DNA from: Streptomyces roseirectus
GTDB lineage: Bacteria; Actinomycetota; Actinomycetes; Streptomycetales; Streptomycetaceae
Assembly: GCF_014489635.1 (NCBI RefSeq)
Contig: NZ_CP060828.1
Span: forward strand, 8,296,001-8,360,000
Reading direction: 5' to 3'
Length of the DNA: 64,000 nucleotides
A program made the translations under genes and the position numbers. Position 1 is the stretch's first letter; each line of letters starts with the position of its first letter. The notes below the pieces were generated by a model, which ran no database searches, was not told the origin of the DNA, and worked only from the letters and a program-made list of their open reading frames with translations. Shown piece by piece: positions 42,111 through 50,564 of the stretch.

Positions 42111-43114
42111 TGCCCCCCGACGCCCGCCTCGACGAGGCGCTGCGGATGATCGACGCGCCCGACGCCGTCGTCGGCGTCTCCCGGCACGGGCGACGGACGC
42201 TCGCCGGCGCGGACGGCCGGGTGCGGGCGCTGCGGTACGAACTCGGGTCGCTGACCAAGACGTTCACGGTGCTGCTCGCCGCGCGGCTCGCGCAGGACGG
42301 GGTGCTCGGGCTCGACGACCCGCTCAGCGCGCACCTGCCCGTACGGGCGACCCCGATCACCCTGCGCCACCTCGCGACGCACACCTCGGGCCTGCCCAGG
42401 GTGCCGTACGACCTGCTGCCGGGGGCGCTGCTGCACCCCCGGCGCAACCCGTACACCGGGTACGGCACCGGACGGCTGCTCGCCGCGTTCTCCCGGGCCC
42501 GCCCCCGGCACGCGCCCGGCACCCGCTGGAACTACTCCAACTTCGGCGTCTCCCTCCTCGGCCTGGCGCTCAGCCGGACGACCGGGACGCCGTACGCGCG
42601 GCTCCTCGACGAGCGGGTGCTGACCCCGCTGGGGCTGACCCGGACCAGCGCGACCCCCGCCCCCACGGACGCCGTCGGGCACCGCAAGGACGGCACGACG
42701 CGGGTGCCGTGCACCTCGATGGGGGCGTTCGCGCCGGCCGCGTCGGTACGGGCCACGCCGGGCGACCTCCTGACCTACACCGAGGCCCACCTCGCCCCGT
42801 CCGGCCCGCTCGCCGACGCGCTGCGCCGGGTCGTCGTCCCGCAGCTGCGGCGCGGCCGGCACGGGGAGGGGCACACGCTGACCTGGTTCGTGCACGAGAC
42901 ACCGCGAGGGCCGCTGCTCTTCCACAGCGGGGCGACGTTCGGGCAGCAGGCGTTCGCCGGGTTCCACCCCGCGTCGGGGACGGCCGTCGTCGCCGTCGCC
43001 AACCGGCACCACCGGGGGTGCCGGCTCGTTCCCGTCGCGCACGACCTGCTGTACGGGCTGGCCACACAGGCGCCGGGGCGCGAGGAGCCGGTGGCGCTCG
43101 GGACGGGGTGGTGA
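42110..43114 (+). CDS. serine beta-lactamase-like hydrolase/peptidase
   Basis: A 334-residue protein of the class C beta-lactamase/DD-peptidase superfamily. The nucleophile motif is SLTK (about residue 47, SxxK), the second motif YSN (YxN) lies in WNYSNFGVSLLG, and the third motif is HSGAT (HxG). There is no signal peptide or lipobox, so unlike true beta-lactamases it should be cytoplasmic. Its ATG overlaps the previous stop (TGATG). As the last gene of the peptide operon it is a candidate amide hydrolase or peptidase for the 59-residue product. Confidence 0.85.
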   Translation: MPPDARLDEALRMIDAPDAVVGVSRHGRRTLAGADGRVRALRYELGSLTKTFTVLLAARLAQDGVLGLDDPLSAHLPVRATPITLRHLATHTSGLPRVPYDLLPGALLHPRRNPYTGYGTGRLLAAFSRARPRHAPGTRWNYSNFGVSLLGLALSRTTGTPYARLLDERVLTPLGLTRTSATPAPTDAVGHRKDGTTRVPCTSMGAFAPAASVRATPGDLLTYTEAHLAPSGPLADALRRVVVPQLRRGRHGEGHTLTWFVHETPRGPLLFHSGATFGQQAFAGFHPASGTAVVAVANRHHRGCRLVPVAHDLLYGLATQAPGREEPVALGTGW

Positions 43115-43118
43115 CCGC

Positions 43119-43346
43119 TCAGCGCAGGCGGGACCAGAGGGAGCGCTCCTCGGGGGTCGGGGGGACGTGCGGGACGGGGCGTTCGGGGTGGCCGGGGCCC
43201 GGGAGACCGTCGAGCGCTTCACCGGAAGGCGCCGGCTCGCGTTCCTCGTCCAGCACCGCCGGTGACATCCCCACCGCCAGCGCCCCCATCACCTGAGCGC
43301 TCCTGACCAGTTCCCGCACGAAGCTCTTGAGGAACCGCAGCACCAT
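43119..43346 (-). CDS. small conserved-type protein (DUF6059-like)
   Basis: A 75-residue protein, convergent with the serine hydrolase (5 bases apart). It has an amphipathic/hydrophobic N-terminus (LRFLKSFVRELVRSAQVMGA) and a C-terminal PGHPERPVPHVPPTPEERSL, a pattern I associate with the small streptomycete DUF6059 proteins. ATG 43344-43346 is preferred; ATG 43383-43385 is an in-frame alternative. Function is unknown; it may belong to the peptide operon's biology. Confidence 0.55.
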   Translation of the reverse strand: MVLRFLKSFVRELVRSAQVMGALAVGMSPAVLDEEREPAPSGEALDGLPGPGHPERPVPHVPPTPEERSLWSRLR

Positions 43347-43459
43347 CGACAACCGCCCCTCCCGGCCGGACCCTTGGGCGCGCATCGTGCGTGCGCGCCC
43401 TGCACACCCGGTCGAGGACCGCTGGAAACACGTGTGCGCGACGCGGGGGAGCGCCGGTG

Positions 43460-44167
43460 ATGATGCGGGGCATGCGCAGCCTGTTCCCGCACCACACCTG
43501 GACCCCCGTCACCGAGGGCGAGTCCGGCGCCGACGTCTTCCGCCTCACCGGAGCCGGCCCCACCCTCTACGCCAAGACCGGCCCCGAGGTCCCCGAGGAG
43601 ACCGAGCGCCTGCGCTGGCTCACCGGCACCGGGATCCCCGTCCCGGCGATCGTCGCGAGCGACGAGCGTTGGCTGGTCACCGAGGCCGTCGAGGGCGTGC
43701 CCGCGGACGACGCCCCGGAAGCCCTCGCCGACCTCGCCCGCGCCCTGCACGCGCTCCCCGCCGCGACCTGCCCCTTCGACCGGCGGCTCGACACCACGAC
43801 GGACGAGGCGCGCCGCCGCGTCCGGGACGGGCTGGTACGGCTCGACGACCTGGAGGAGGAGTACACGGGCTGGTCCGGGGAACGCCTGCTCGCCGAACTG
43901 GAGCGGACCCGGCCGGTGGTGGAGGACCTGGTGGTCTGTCACGGCGACCTGTGCCCCGACAACGTCCTCGTCGACCCGAGGACGGGCCGGGTGAGCGGGG
44001 TGATCGACGTCGGGCGGCTCGGGGTCGCCGACCGCCACGCCGATCTCGCGCTCGTCCTGCGGGAGTTGACCGGCGGGCGCGGGTGGCGGTTCCTGGAGGC
44101 GTACGGGGCGGGGCGCGTCGACGAGGAGCGGCTGGCGTACTACGTGCTGCTGGACGAGTTCTTCTGA
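43460..44167 (+). CDS. aminoglycoside phosphotransferase-like kinase, APH(3') type
   Basis: A 235-residue kinase of the APH family. The catalytic loop VVCHGDLCPDNVLVD (HGDxxxxN) and the magnesium motif GVIDVGRLGVADRHADLALV are typical of APH(3') enzymes. It is somewhat shorter than the 260-residue resistance enzymes; the N-terminal nucleotide loop is ESGADVFRL. GGGGGAG precedes the GTG/ATG cluster at 43457-43463. It could phosphorylate an aminoglycoside or another small molecule. Confidence 0.85.
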   Translation: MMRGMRSLFPHHTWTPVTEGESGADVFRLTGAGPTLYAKTGPEVPEETERLRWLTGTGIPVPAIVASDERWLVTEAVEGVPADDAPEALADLARALHALPAATCPFDRRLDTTTDEARRRVRDGLVRLDDLEEEYTGWSGERLLAELERTRPVVEDLVVCHGDLCPDNVLVDPRTGRVSGVIDVGRLGVADRHADLALVLRELTGGRGWRFLEAYGAGRVDEERLAYYVLLDEFF

Positions 44168-44264
44168 TGGCGGATCGCCGGAAGGTTGTTACAAGCCGGG
44201 GGTGAGGCGATACGTACGATGTGCCGGTCCTCGCGATCACTCCGCGTGGTCGGAAGGAGCGGTG

Positions 44265-44714
44265 ATGAGGTTCTGGCGGGTGGCCGCCTGCGGGGTGCTC
44301 GCGGTCGGGCTCGCGGCGTGCGGGCGGCCCGACGGCGGCGTCAAGGTGGAAGGGCCCGCGGTCGCGTCCGTGCAGTGGTCGGGGCCCACGTACATCAGCG
44401 ACGCGTACGGGCGGGCCTGGAAGCGGCCCGAGGAGATCGCCGTCCAGAACAGCGTCTACCTCCTGGACCTGCGGTGGACGGGATGGGGGACCGCCCGGCC
44501 GCGCGCCACCGGCATCGCGCAGGACACCGGGTGCCTGGCGGGGTGTTCCGACGGGAAGCTCGCCGAGTACCGCGTCGTGGTGGTGCTGAGCGGGCTCGTG
44601 CGGCGCGGCGACGTCGCCTTCTACGGGCACGCGGCGATCACACCGGAGAAACCGCCGGCCCCGTTCTGGGCCGAGGGCAACGAGGACACGTATCTGGACG
44701 TGCCCGATGAGTGA
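44265..44714 (+). CDS. small secreted lipoprotein upstream of a two-component system
   Basis: A 149-residue lipoprotein. The signal RFWRVAACGVLAVGLAAC ends in the lipobox LAAC. The mature part is beta-rich with two further Cys (DTGCLAGCSDGK). GGAAGGAG precedes ATG 44265 (GTG 44262 adjacent). The order lipoprotein, response regulator, kinase copies the cseA-cseB-cseC layout, in which the lipoprotein modulates the cell-envelope sensor, but no sigE-like sigma factor gene is upstream here. Confidence 0.8.
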   Translation: MRFWRVAACGVLAVGLAACGRPDGGVKVEGPAVASVQWSGPTYISDAYGRAWKRPEEIAVQNSVYLLDLRWTGWGTARPRATGIAQDTGCLAGCSDGKLAEYRVVVVLSGLVRRGDVAFYGHAAITPEKPPAPFWAEGNEDTYLDVPDE

Positions 44715-44725
44715 AGGGGACCACC

Positions 44726-45391
44726 GTGCCTGAGGTGCTGCTGGTCGAGGACGACGACCTGATCCGCGAGGCGACCCAGCTCACGCTGGAGGCACGCGGC
44801 TACCGGGTGCGGACCGCCGCCGACGGGGTGAGCGGACTCGCCCTGTTCCGGGAGAAGCGGCCCGACGTCGCCGTGCTCGACATCATGCTGCCCGGCCTCA
44901 ACGGCGTCAGCCTCGCCGGACGCATCCGGGAGGAGTCCCGCGTGCCGGTGCTGCTGATCTCCGCGCGCAACGACCCGATAGACGTCGTCATGGGCCTGGA
45001 GGCCGGCGCGGACGACTACGTCACCAAGCCGTTCGACGGCCCCGTCCTCGTCGCCCGGATCCGCTCCCTGCTGCGCCGCGCCGTGCCCACCGAGGAGGCG
45101 CCGGGCACCCGGCTGACCTTCGGCGACCTGGAGTTCTGCCCCGACTCGATGACCGTCGAACGCGGCGGACAGCCCCTCGCGCTCACCGCGACCGAGCTGC
45201 GACTGCTGAGCGAGTTCGCCGCCGCCCCCGGCGCGGTGCTCTCCCGCGACCTCCTCCTCGAACGCGTCTGGGACTACGCCTGGTCCGGGGACACCCGCGT
45301 GGTCGACGTCCACGTCCAGCGCCTGCGCGCCAAGATCGGCCGGGAACGGATCGAGACCGTGCGCGGCTTCGGCTACAAGCTGCGCGTATGA
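44726..45391 (+). CDS. OmpR/CseB-type response regulator
   Basis: A 221-residue regulator. The receiver has acidic pair VEDDDLI, phospho-acceptor Asp in VAVLDIMLPGLNG (about 51) and Lys in YVTKPFDG. The C-terminal winged helix has LTATELRLLSEFA and VVDVHVQRLRAKIG. Wording such as IREATQLTLEARGY and GLEAGADDYVTKPFDGPVLV is close to CseB of the sigE operon. GTG 44726 has AGGGGA six bases upstream; GTG 44711 overlapping the lipoprotein stop is possible. It is coupled to the kinase (ATGA). Confidence 0.92.
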   Translation: MPEVLLVEDDDLIREATQLTLEARGYRVRTAADGVSGLALFREKRPDVAVLDIMLPGLNGVSLAGRIREESRVPVLLISARNDPIDVVMGLEAGADDYVTKPFDGPVLVARIRSLLRRAVPTEEAPGTRLTFGDLEFCPDSMTVERGGQPLALTATELRLLSEFAAAPGAVLSRDLLLERVWDYAWSGDTRVVDVHVQRLRAKIGRERIETVRGFGYKLRV

Positions 45392-46581
45392 CCCGCCCCG
45401 GCCGCAGTCTCGGCACCAAGGTCGCCCTCGCGGTCGCCGTCGCGGCGGCCTGCGTCGCGGGCGCCGTCGGCGTCCTCGTGCACCGCCTCACCGCCGCCGA
45501 CCAGCTCGCCACGGCCCGCGCCGCGATCGACCGCGAGATGGTGACGGCCGCCTACGACCACGCCGCCGGGCGCCGCAACGACGCTCGCGTCAACCGTCCC
45601 GACCTGCCCGCGCCGGTCGCCCGCGCGGTACGCGGCAAGGTCCGCGTCACCTACCTGCACGACGGCGTCCTGTGGGCGGCGACCCCCATCGCCGGCGGCA
45701 AGGTCCTCGCGCTGAAACGCTCGTACAGTCCCCAGGAACAGGCCCTGTCCACCCTCGACCGCACTCTCCTGGCGACCGGCGCCGCCGCGACCCTCGTGGT
45801 CTCCCTCGCCGGCCTGCTGCTCGGCATGCGCATGGGCCGCCGGGCCACCGCCGCCGCCCGCACCGCCGAACGCATCGCCGAGGGCGACCTCGACGCCCGC
45901 GTCCACCCGCGCGGCCACGACGAGATCGCCCGCCTCGCCGCCTCCGTCAACACCATGGCCGACGCGCTCGGCGCCCGCCTCGAAGCGGAACGCCGGGTCA
46001 CCGCGGACATCGCGCACGAACTGCGCACCCCCGTCGCCGGCATGTCCACGGCCGTGGGCCTGCTGCCGCCGGGCCGCCCCTCGGAACTCATCGCGGACAG
46101 CGTGACCAAGCTGCGCGGCCTCGTGGAGGACGTCCTCGAAGTCGCCCGCATGGACGCGCAGGTCGCCGCCGTGGAACGCGAGCAGCGCGAGGTCAGCGCC
46201 ATGGCGCGGCGCGCGGTGGCGGGACTGGCCGGGGTGAGCGTGGAGATCGTCACCGACACGGTCGTCTCGACCGACCCCCGGCGCGTCGAGCGCATCCTCA
46301 CCAACCTCGCCGCCAACGCGCTGCGGCACGGCGCGCCGCCGGTCGTGATGACCGTCGACGGCCCCGTCGTCCGCGTCCGCGACCACGGGCCCGGCTTCCC
46401 CGACGACCTCCTGACGGTCCTGCACGCGTCCGGGCCCCAGCGGTTCCGCACCGGGGACCGGACCGGCGGCACCGGCCTCGGCCTGACCATCGCGACCGGC
46501 CAGGCCCGGCTGCTCGGCGCTCAGTTGACGTTCCGCAACCGGCCGGAGGGCGGCGCGGAGACGGAGCTGAGACTGACCTAG
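45388..46581 (+). CDS. HisKA-type sensor histidine kinase (CseC-like)
   Basis: A 397-residue membrane kinase. The first membrane segment is LGTKVALAVAVAAACVAGAV, then an extracytoplasmic domain of about 100 residues, a second segment near 135-150, a HAMP domain, the phospho-acceptor DIAHELRTPVAGM (about residue 213), and the ATPase domain (NLAANALRHG, VRDHGPGF, GGTGLGL). ATG 45388 overlaps the regulator stop. It probably senses envelope stress with the upstream lipoprotein, by analogy with CseC. Confidence 0.92.
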   Translation: MTRPGRSLGTKVALAVAVAAACVAGAVGVLVHRLTAADQLATARAAIDREMVTAAYDHAAGRRNDARVNRPDLPAPVARAVRGKVRVTYLHDGVLWAATPIAGGKVLALKRSYSPQEQALSTLDRTLLATGAAATLVVSLAGLLLGMRMGRRATAAARTAERIAEGDLDARVHPRGHDEIARLAASVNTMADALGARLEAERRVTADIAHELRTPVAGMSTAVGLLPPGRPSELIADSVTKLRGLVEDVLEVARMDAQVAAVEREQREVSAMARRAVAGLAGVSVEIVTDTVVSTDPRRVERILTNLAANALRHGAPPVVMTVDGPVVRVRDHGPGFPDDLLTVLHASGPQRFRTGDRTGGTGLGLTIATGQARLLGAQLTFRNRPEGGAETELRLT

Positions 46582-46587
46582 CGGGGC

Positions 46588-47475
46588 CTATCGGTTGAGG
46601 CCGCCGTGCGCGCCGTGGTCCCGGTCGTCGTCCACCGGCGCGTACAGGTTGTCGCGCCTCGGGCCGTCCGGCTCGTCGGTCTGCTGGGACGCGTACCCGG
46701 TGCGGGCCAGGTAGCGGTCGAGGAGGGCCGGCGCCAGCCGGTTGGCCAGCAGGGTCGCCCGGGTGCTCGCGCCGACCCAGCGCTGACGGCGGCCCGGCCG
46801 GTCGGCGGCGCGCAGGACACCGCGCGCGGCCGTCTCCGGCGTATAGACGGGCGGGATCGGCTGCGGCCGGCGCGGCAGCCGCGAGCGCACCCACGTGAAC
46901 TGGGGCGTGTCGACGGCCGGGAGCTGCGCGACCGTGACCCGGACCCGGCTGCCCCGGTGCAGCAGTTCGAGCCGGACGGCCGACGTGAAGCCGTTGATGG
47001 CGTGCTTGGCCCCGCAGTACGCCGACTGCAACGGCACCGAACGCTCACCGAGCGCCGAACCGACCTGGACGACCGTGCCATGGTCGCGCGGCAGCATGCG
47101 GGCGAGGGCGGCCCGCGTGCCGTTGACGTAGCCGAGGTAGGTCACCGAGGTCACCCGCTCGTACTCGGCGGGCGTGATCGCGGTGAACGGCGCGAACACG
47201 GAGGCGAACGCGCAGTTCACCCACACGTCCAGCGGGCCCAGCGCCTCCTCCGCGCCGCGCGCCGCCGCCTCCACGGCGTCCGCGTCGGCGACGTCCGCCT
47301 CGTACACGTACGGCAGCCCGCCCCGCTCGCGCACCTCGCGCGCCGCCGCGTCCAGGCCCGCCTTGCCCCGGGCGACCAGGGCGACGCGGGCGCCGCGCTC
47401 CGCGTACAGGCGGGCGACCGCGCGGCCCACGCCGCCGCTCGCTCCGGTGACGACGACCGTCGTCGGGGCGGCCAT
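46588..47475 (-). CDS. short-chain dehydrogenase/reductase
   Basis: A 295-residue classical SDR. The cofactor loop is TGASGGVG (about 10-17), followed by VNCAFASVFAPF, catalytic Ser in VGSALGERS, and YCGAK (YxxxK). An Arg after the first strand (VARGKAG) hints at NADP. The C-terminal 50 residues are Arg/Asp-rich, beyond the common core. Its ATG overlaps the stop of the decayed enolase-superfamily gene upstream. Substrate unknown. Confidence 0.88.
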   Translation of the reverse strand: MAAPTTVVVTGASGGVGRAVARLYAERGARVALVARGKAGLDAAAREVRERGGLPYVYEADVADADAVEAAARGAEEALGPLDVWVNCAFASVFAPFTAITPAEYERVTSVTYLGYVNGTRAALARMLPRDHGTVVQVGSALGERSVPLQSAYCGAKHAINGFTSAVRLELLHRGSRVRVTVAQLPAVDTPQFTWVRSRLPRRPQPIPPVYTPETAARGVLRAADRPGRRQRWVGASTRATLLANRLAPALLDRYLARTGYASQQTDEPDGPRRDNLYAPVDDDRDHGAHGGLNR

Positions 47476-48101
47476 CAGCGGGTCCTGAACGGGCGGGCCT
47501 GCTCGGCGTCGAGACGGAGCCCGAGGCCGGGACCGTGGACGGTGACCGCGCCGCCGAGCGGATCGAGGACACCGTCGAACAGCAGGCGCTCCACGCGGAC
47601 GTGGTCGTGGAACCACTCGATGTGCCGCAGGTTCGGCACGGCGGCAGCGGCGTGCGCGTGGGCGTGCGGGGCGCAGTGCGCGGAGATCTCCAGACCGTGC
47701 GCGAGGGCCGGCGCGGCGACCCGCAGCCAGCCCGTGGTCACGTCCGCCTGGAGGCAGTCCACCGTGCCCGTGTCGGGCATCGCCCGGAAGTACGGCAGGG
47801 TGTACCCGTACTCCCCGGCGGTGACCTCCGCCTCGACCCGGCCCCGGATCTCCGCGAGCGTGGCCGGCCGGTCGGCGGAGACCGGCTCCTCGAACCAGGT
47901 CACGCCCTCGCCCTCCAGCGCGGCCGACAGCCGCACCGCCTGCTTCGCGCCGTAGCCGCCGAGCGGGACGTCGAGCAGCCGGGACTTCGCGTCCCACAGC
48001 GCCGTGTGGTCCCAGGAGAGGGTGCCGTCGGCTTCGGGGGTCTCGGTGGGGATCGTGCAGACGGCGCTGTCGACTCGGTCGACCACGGGTTCGTCGGTCA
48101 T
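47475..48101 (-). pseudogene. enolase-superfamily gene (mandelate racemase type) with internal deletion
   Basis: The frame encodes 208 residues where 360-380 are usual. It starts like the family (a degraded N-terminus, then ALWDAKSRLLDVPLGGYG) and jumps directly to the late barrel region (QAVRLSAALEGEGVTWFEEP, ITAGEYGYTLPYF-like VTAGEYGYTLPYF, ISAHCAPHAHAHAAAAVPNL). The segment that normally carries the catalytic KxK and the first metal ligands is missing, in frame. ATG 48099-48101 has AGGAGG upstream, so it may still be translated, but it cannot be an active enolase-family enzyme. Confidence 0.7.
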
Positions 48102-48367
48102 CGGGGGGCCTCCTGGGGTGTCTCCGTTCAGCGATGGCTGTCGTGTTCCCCGGCTCATGACGGACGAAAGAAAAAAGTTCGGTCCCGGGAGCGGGTCATT
48201 CGCCTTCGTTGACCGGTTTGCCGCTCGCGGGCCCCGGACGTCGGCGCGGGCTGCCCCGGCCTCGGGGGGAGGGGAAGGCCGGTGTGCGATGACGGCCCGC
48301 GCGGAGCCGGGGAGGGGCGGCCGTCACCCCCACCCGGGGCTGCCCGTGCCCGGCCGCGCAGGACGCG

Positions 48368-48600
48368 TCAACCGGCGGTCATCGCCGTTGCCGCGTACGT
48401 CAAGGAGAGCAGGGCCATGACGGCGGCCGGGACGGCTCTATCGCGGCGGCCACGCCCAGTGGCACCCAGGTCAGCCCCGTCAGCAGACCGGCGACCCCGG
48501 CCACCTCCAGCGCGCCGACGACGCGATAGAGCCGTACCGGCATGCCGAGATGGTCCGCCGCCCGGCGCATGAACGGCGCCGCGGCGAGCGCGGTGGTCAT
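48368..48600 (-). pseudogene. frameshifted DoxX-like remnant
   Basis: From ATG 48600 the frame reads MTTALAAAPFMRRAADHLGM, then VRLYRVVGALEVAGVAGLLT, typical of DoxX-family membrane proteins, but it breaks after GVAAAIE. The expected C-terminal piece AVPAAVMALLSLTYAATAM continues in another frame to a stop at 48368. A short stretch is also missing at the junction. Its start overlaps the acetoacetyl-CoA synthetase stop (ATGA), so it was once the last gene of that operon. Confidence 0.65.
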
Positions 48601-50564
48601 GAGGCGGACCTGCTCTTGCGGCGCTCCTCGCCCAGCAGGGCGTAGTGGTCGATGAGTTCGGGGCGGTCCACCGTGGCCGGATCGACGACCTGCTCCGCCG
48701 CGGCGCCCTGGAGCAGCCGCTTGATGGGGACCTCCAGCTTCTTGCCGGTGCGGGTGTGCGGGATGCCCGGCACTGCGAGGATCTCGTCGGGGACGTGGCG
48801 GGGTGAGGCGCCGGTGCGGACCGCGTCGCGGATACGGTCGCGCAGGGCGTCGTCCAGCTCGACCCCGGCCGCCGGGACCACGAACAGCGGCATCCAGTAG
48901 CCGCCGTCGGGTTCCTCCGCGCCGATGACCAGGGCCTCGGCGATCTCGGGGAGACCTTCGACGACGTCATGGATGTCGGCGCTGCCGAGCCGCACACCGT
49001 TGCGGTTGAGCGTCGAGTCGGAGCGGCCGTGGACGATCACCGAGCCGTGCCCCGTGACCGTGATCCAGTCGCCGTGTCGCCACACCCCGGGGTACGCCGA
49101 GAAGTAGGCGTCGCGGTAACGGGTGCCCTCCGGGTCGTTCCAGAAGCACAGCGGCATCGAGGGCATGGGGCGCGTGACGACCAGCTCGCCGACCCGGTCG
49201 ATGACGGGGAAGCCCTCGGCGTCGTACGCGGCCAATGCCACGCCCAGGTGCGGCGCGGACAACTCGCCTGCCCAGACCGGGGTGTTGGGGGCGCTGCCCG
49301 CGAACCCGGAGACGATGTCGGTGCCGCCGCTGATGGAGGCCGGCAGGAGGTGGTCGCCGACGTGGTCGCGGATCCAGGGGTAGGCGGAGGCGGGCAGGGC
49401 CGAGCCCGTGCAGCCGACGACGCGGACGGCCGACAGGTCGTGGACGGACGGGTCGATGCCGAACTTGGCCATACCCAGCAGGTATTGGGGGCTGGTGCCG
49501 AAGACGGTGACCCGATGGCGGGCGGCCAGTTCCCACAGCACGTCGGGCTTGGCGAAGGGGGCCGGGCTGCCGTCGTACGTACAGGTCGTCGCGCCGGTGA
49601 GGAGGGTGGAGACGACCAGGTTCCACATCATCCAGTGGGTGGTGGTGTACCAGAGGAGGCGGTCGCCGGGGCCCAGGTCCGAGTGGAGCCCCAGGGTTTT
49701 CAGGTGCTCAAGCAGCACGCCGCCGTGGCCGTGCACGATGCCCTTGGGCGGGCCGGTGGTGCCGGAGGAGAACACGACCCACAGCGGATGGTCGAACGGG
49801 ACCGGTACACAGGTGAGATCTTCGGCGCGGGCGGAGGCGTCCTCCCAGGGGATGACCAGCGACGGGTACGCCCGCGACGGCCAGGGCAGGCCCATGTGGT
49901 CCACCAGCAGGGTCGCCTTCAACGTGGGGAGGGCGTGGGCGAGTTCGAGGACGGCGTCGCGGCGGTCGTGGGCGGTGCCGTTGAACAGGTAGCCGTCGGC
50001 GGCGATCAGCACGGTGGGTTCGAGCTGGGCGAAGCGGTCGGCGGCGGCCTTGGGGGCGTAGTCCTGACCGCACACCGACCACACGGCGCCCAGGCTCGCG
50101 GCGGCGAGGAACGCGACGACGGCGTGCGGGGTGTTGGGCAGATAGCCGACGACCCGGTCGCCCTTGCCGACCCCGAGATCGCGCAGGGTGGCGGTCACGG
50201 AGGCCACCAGGGCACGCAGCCGGGCGCCGGTCACCTCGTATCCGGCACCGGTCTCGTCGAGGGCGATGATCGCCGTGCCGTCGTCGCGGACGTTGCGCAG
50301 GGCGTGGTGGGCGTAGTTGAGGGTGGCGCCGGGGAACCAGCGGGCGCCCGGCATCCGCTCCTCGGCCAGCACCTGCTCGTAGGGGGTGTCGGCGTCGATG
50401 TCGAAGTACTGCCACACCGCGCTCCAGAAGCCCTCCAGGTCGGCGACCGACCACTGGTGCAGGGCGGCGTAGTCCCGCGGGTCCATGCCCTGGAGCCGGG
50501 CGAAGTCCGCGATGCGACTGGCGGCCGCCGTCTGCGGATCGGGGGTGAAGAAGGGCGTACTCAT
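48597..50564 (-). CDS. acetoacetyl-CoA synthetase (acetoacetate-CoA ligase)
   Basis: A 655-residue AMP-forming ligase. It has the acetyl-CoA-synthetase N-terminal part (WSVADLEGFWSAVWQYFDID), the loop VVFSSGTTGPPKGIVHGHGG, TTHWMMWNLVVSTLL, SGGTDIVSGF and GRSDSTLNRNGVRLGSADI, with the acylation Lys region HTRTGKKLEVPIKR. The wording and length fit acetoacetyl-CoA synthetase, which activates acetoacetate with ATP and CoA. It is coupled to the FAD monooxygenase gene by a 4-base overlap. In this operon it would recover acetoacetate, or a similar beta-keto acid, released by ring breakdown. Confidence 0.9.
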   Translation of the reverse strand: MSTPFFTPDPQTAAASRIADFARLQGMDPRDYAALHQWSVADLEGFWSAVWQYFDIDADTPYEQVLAEERMPGARWFPGATLNYAHHALRNVRDDGTAIIALDETGAGYEVTGARLRALVASVTATLRDLGVGKGDRVVGYLPNTPHAVVAFLAAASLGAVWSVCGQDYAPKAAADRFAQLEPTVLIAADGYLFNGTAHDRRDAVLELAHALPTLKATLLVDHMGLPWPSRAYPSLVIPWEDASARAEDLTCVPVPFDHPLWVVFSSGTTGPPKGIVHGHGGVLLEHLKTLGLHSDLGPGDRLLWYTTTHWMMWNLVVSTLLTGATTCTYDGSPAPFAKPDVLWELAARHRVTVFGTSPQYLLGMAKFGIDPSVHDLSAVRVVGCTGSALPASAYPWIRDHVGDHLLPASISGGTDIVSGFAGSAPNTPVWAGELSAPHLGVALAAYDAEGFPVIDRVGELVVTRPMPSMPLCFWNDPEGTRYRDAYFSAYPGVWRHGDWITVTGHGSVIVHGRSDSTLNRNGVRLGSADIHDVVEGLPEIAEALVIGAEEPDGGYWMPLFVVPAAGVELDDALRDRIRDAVRTGASPRHVPDEILAVPGIPHTRTGKKLEVPIKRLLQGAAAEQVVDPATVDRPELIDHYALLGEERRKSRSAS

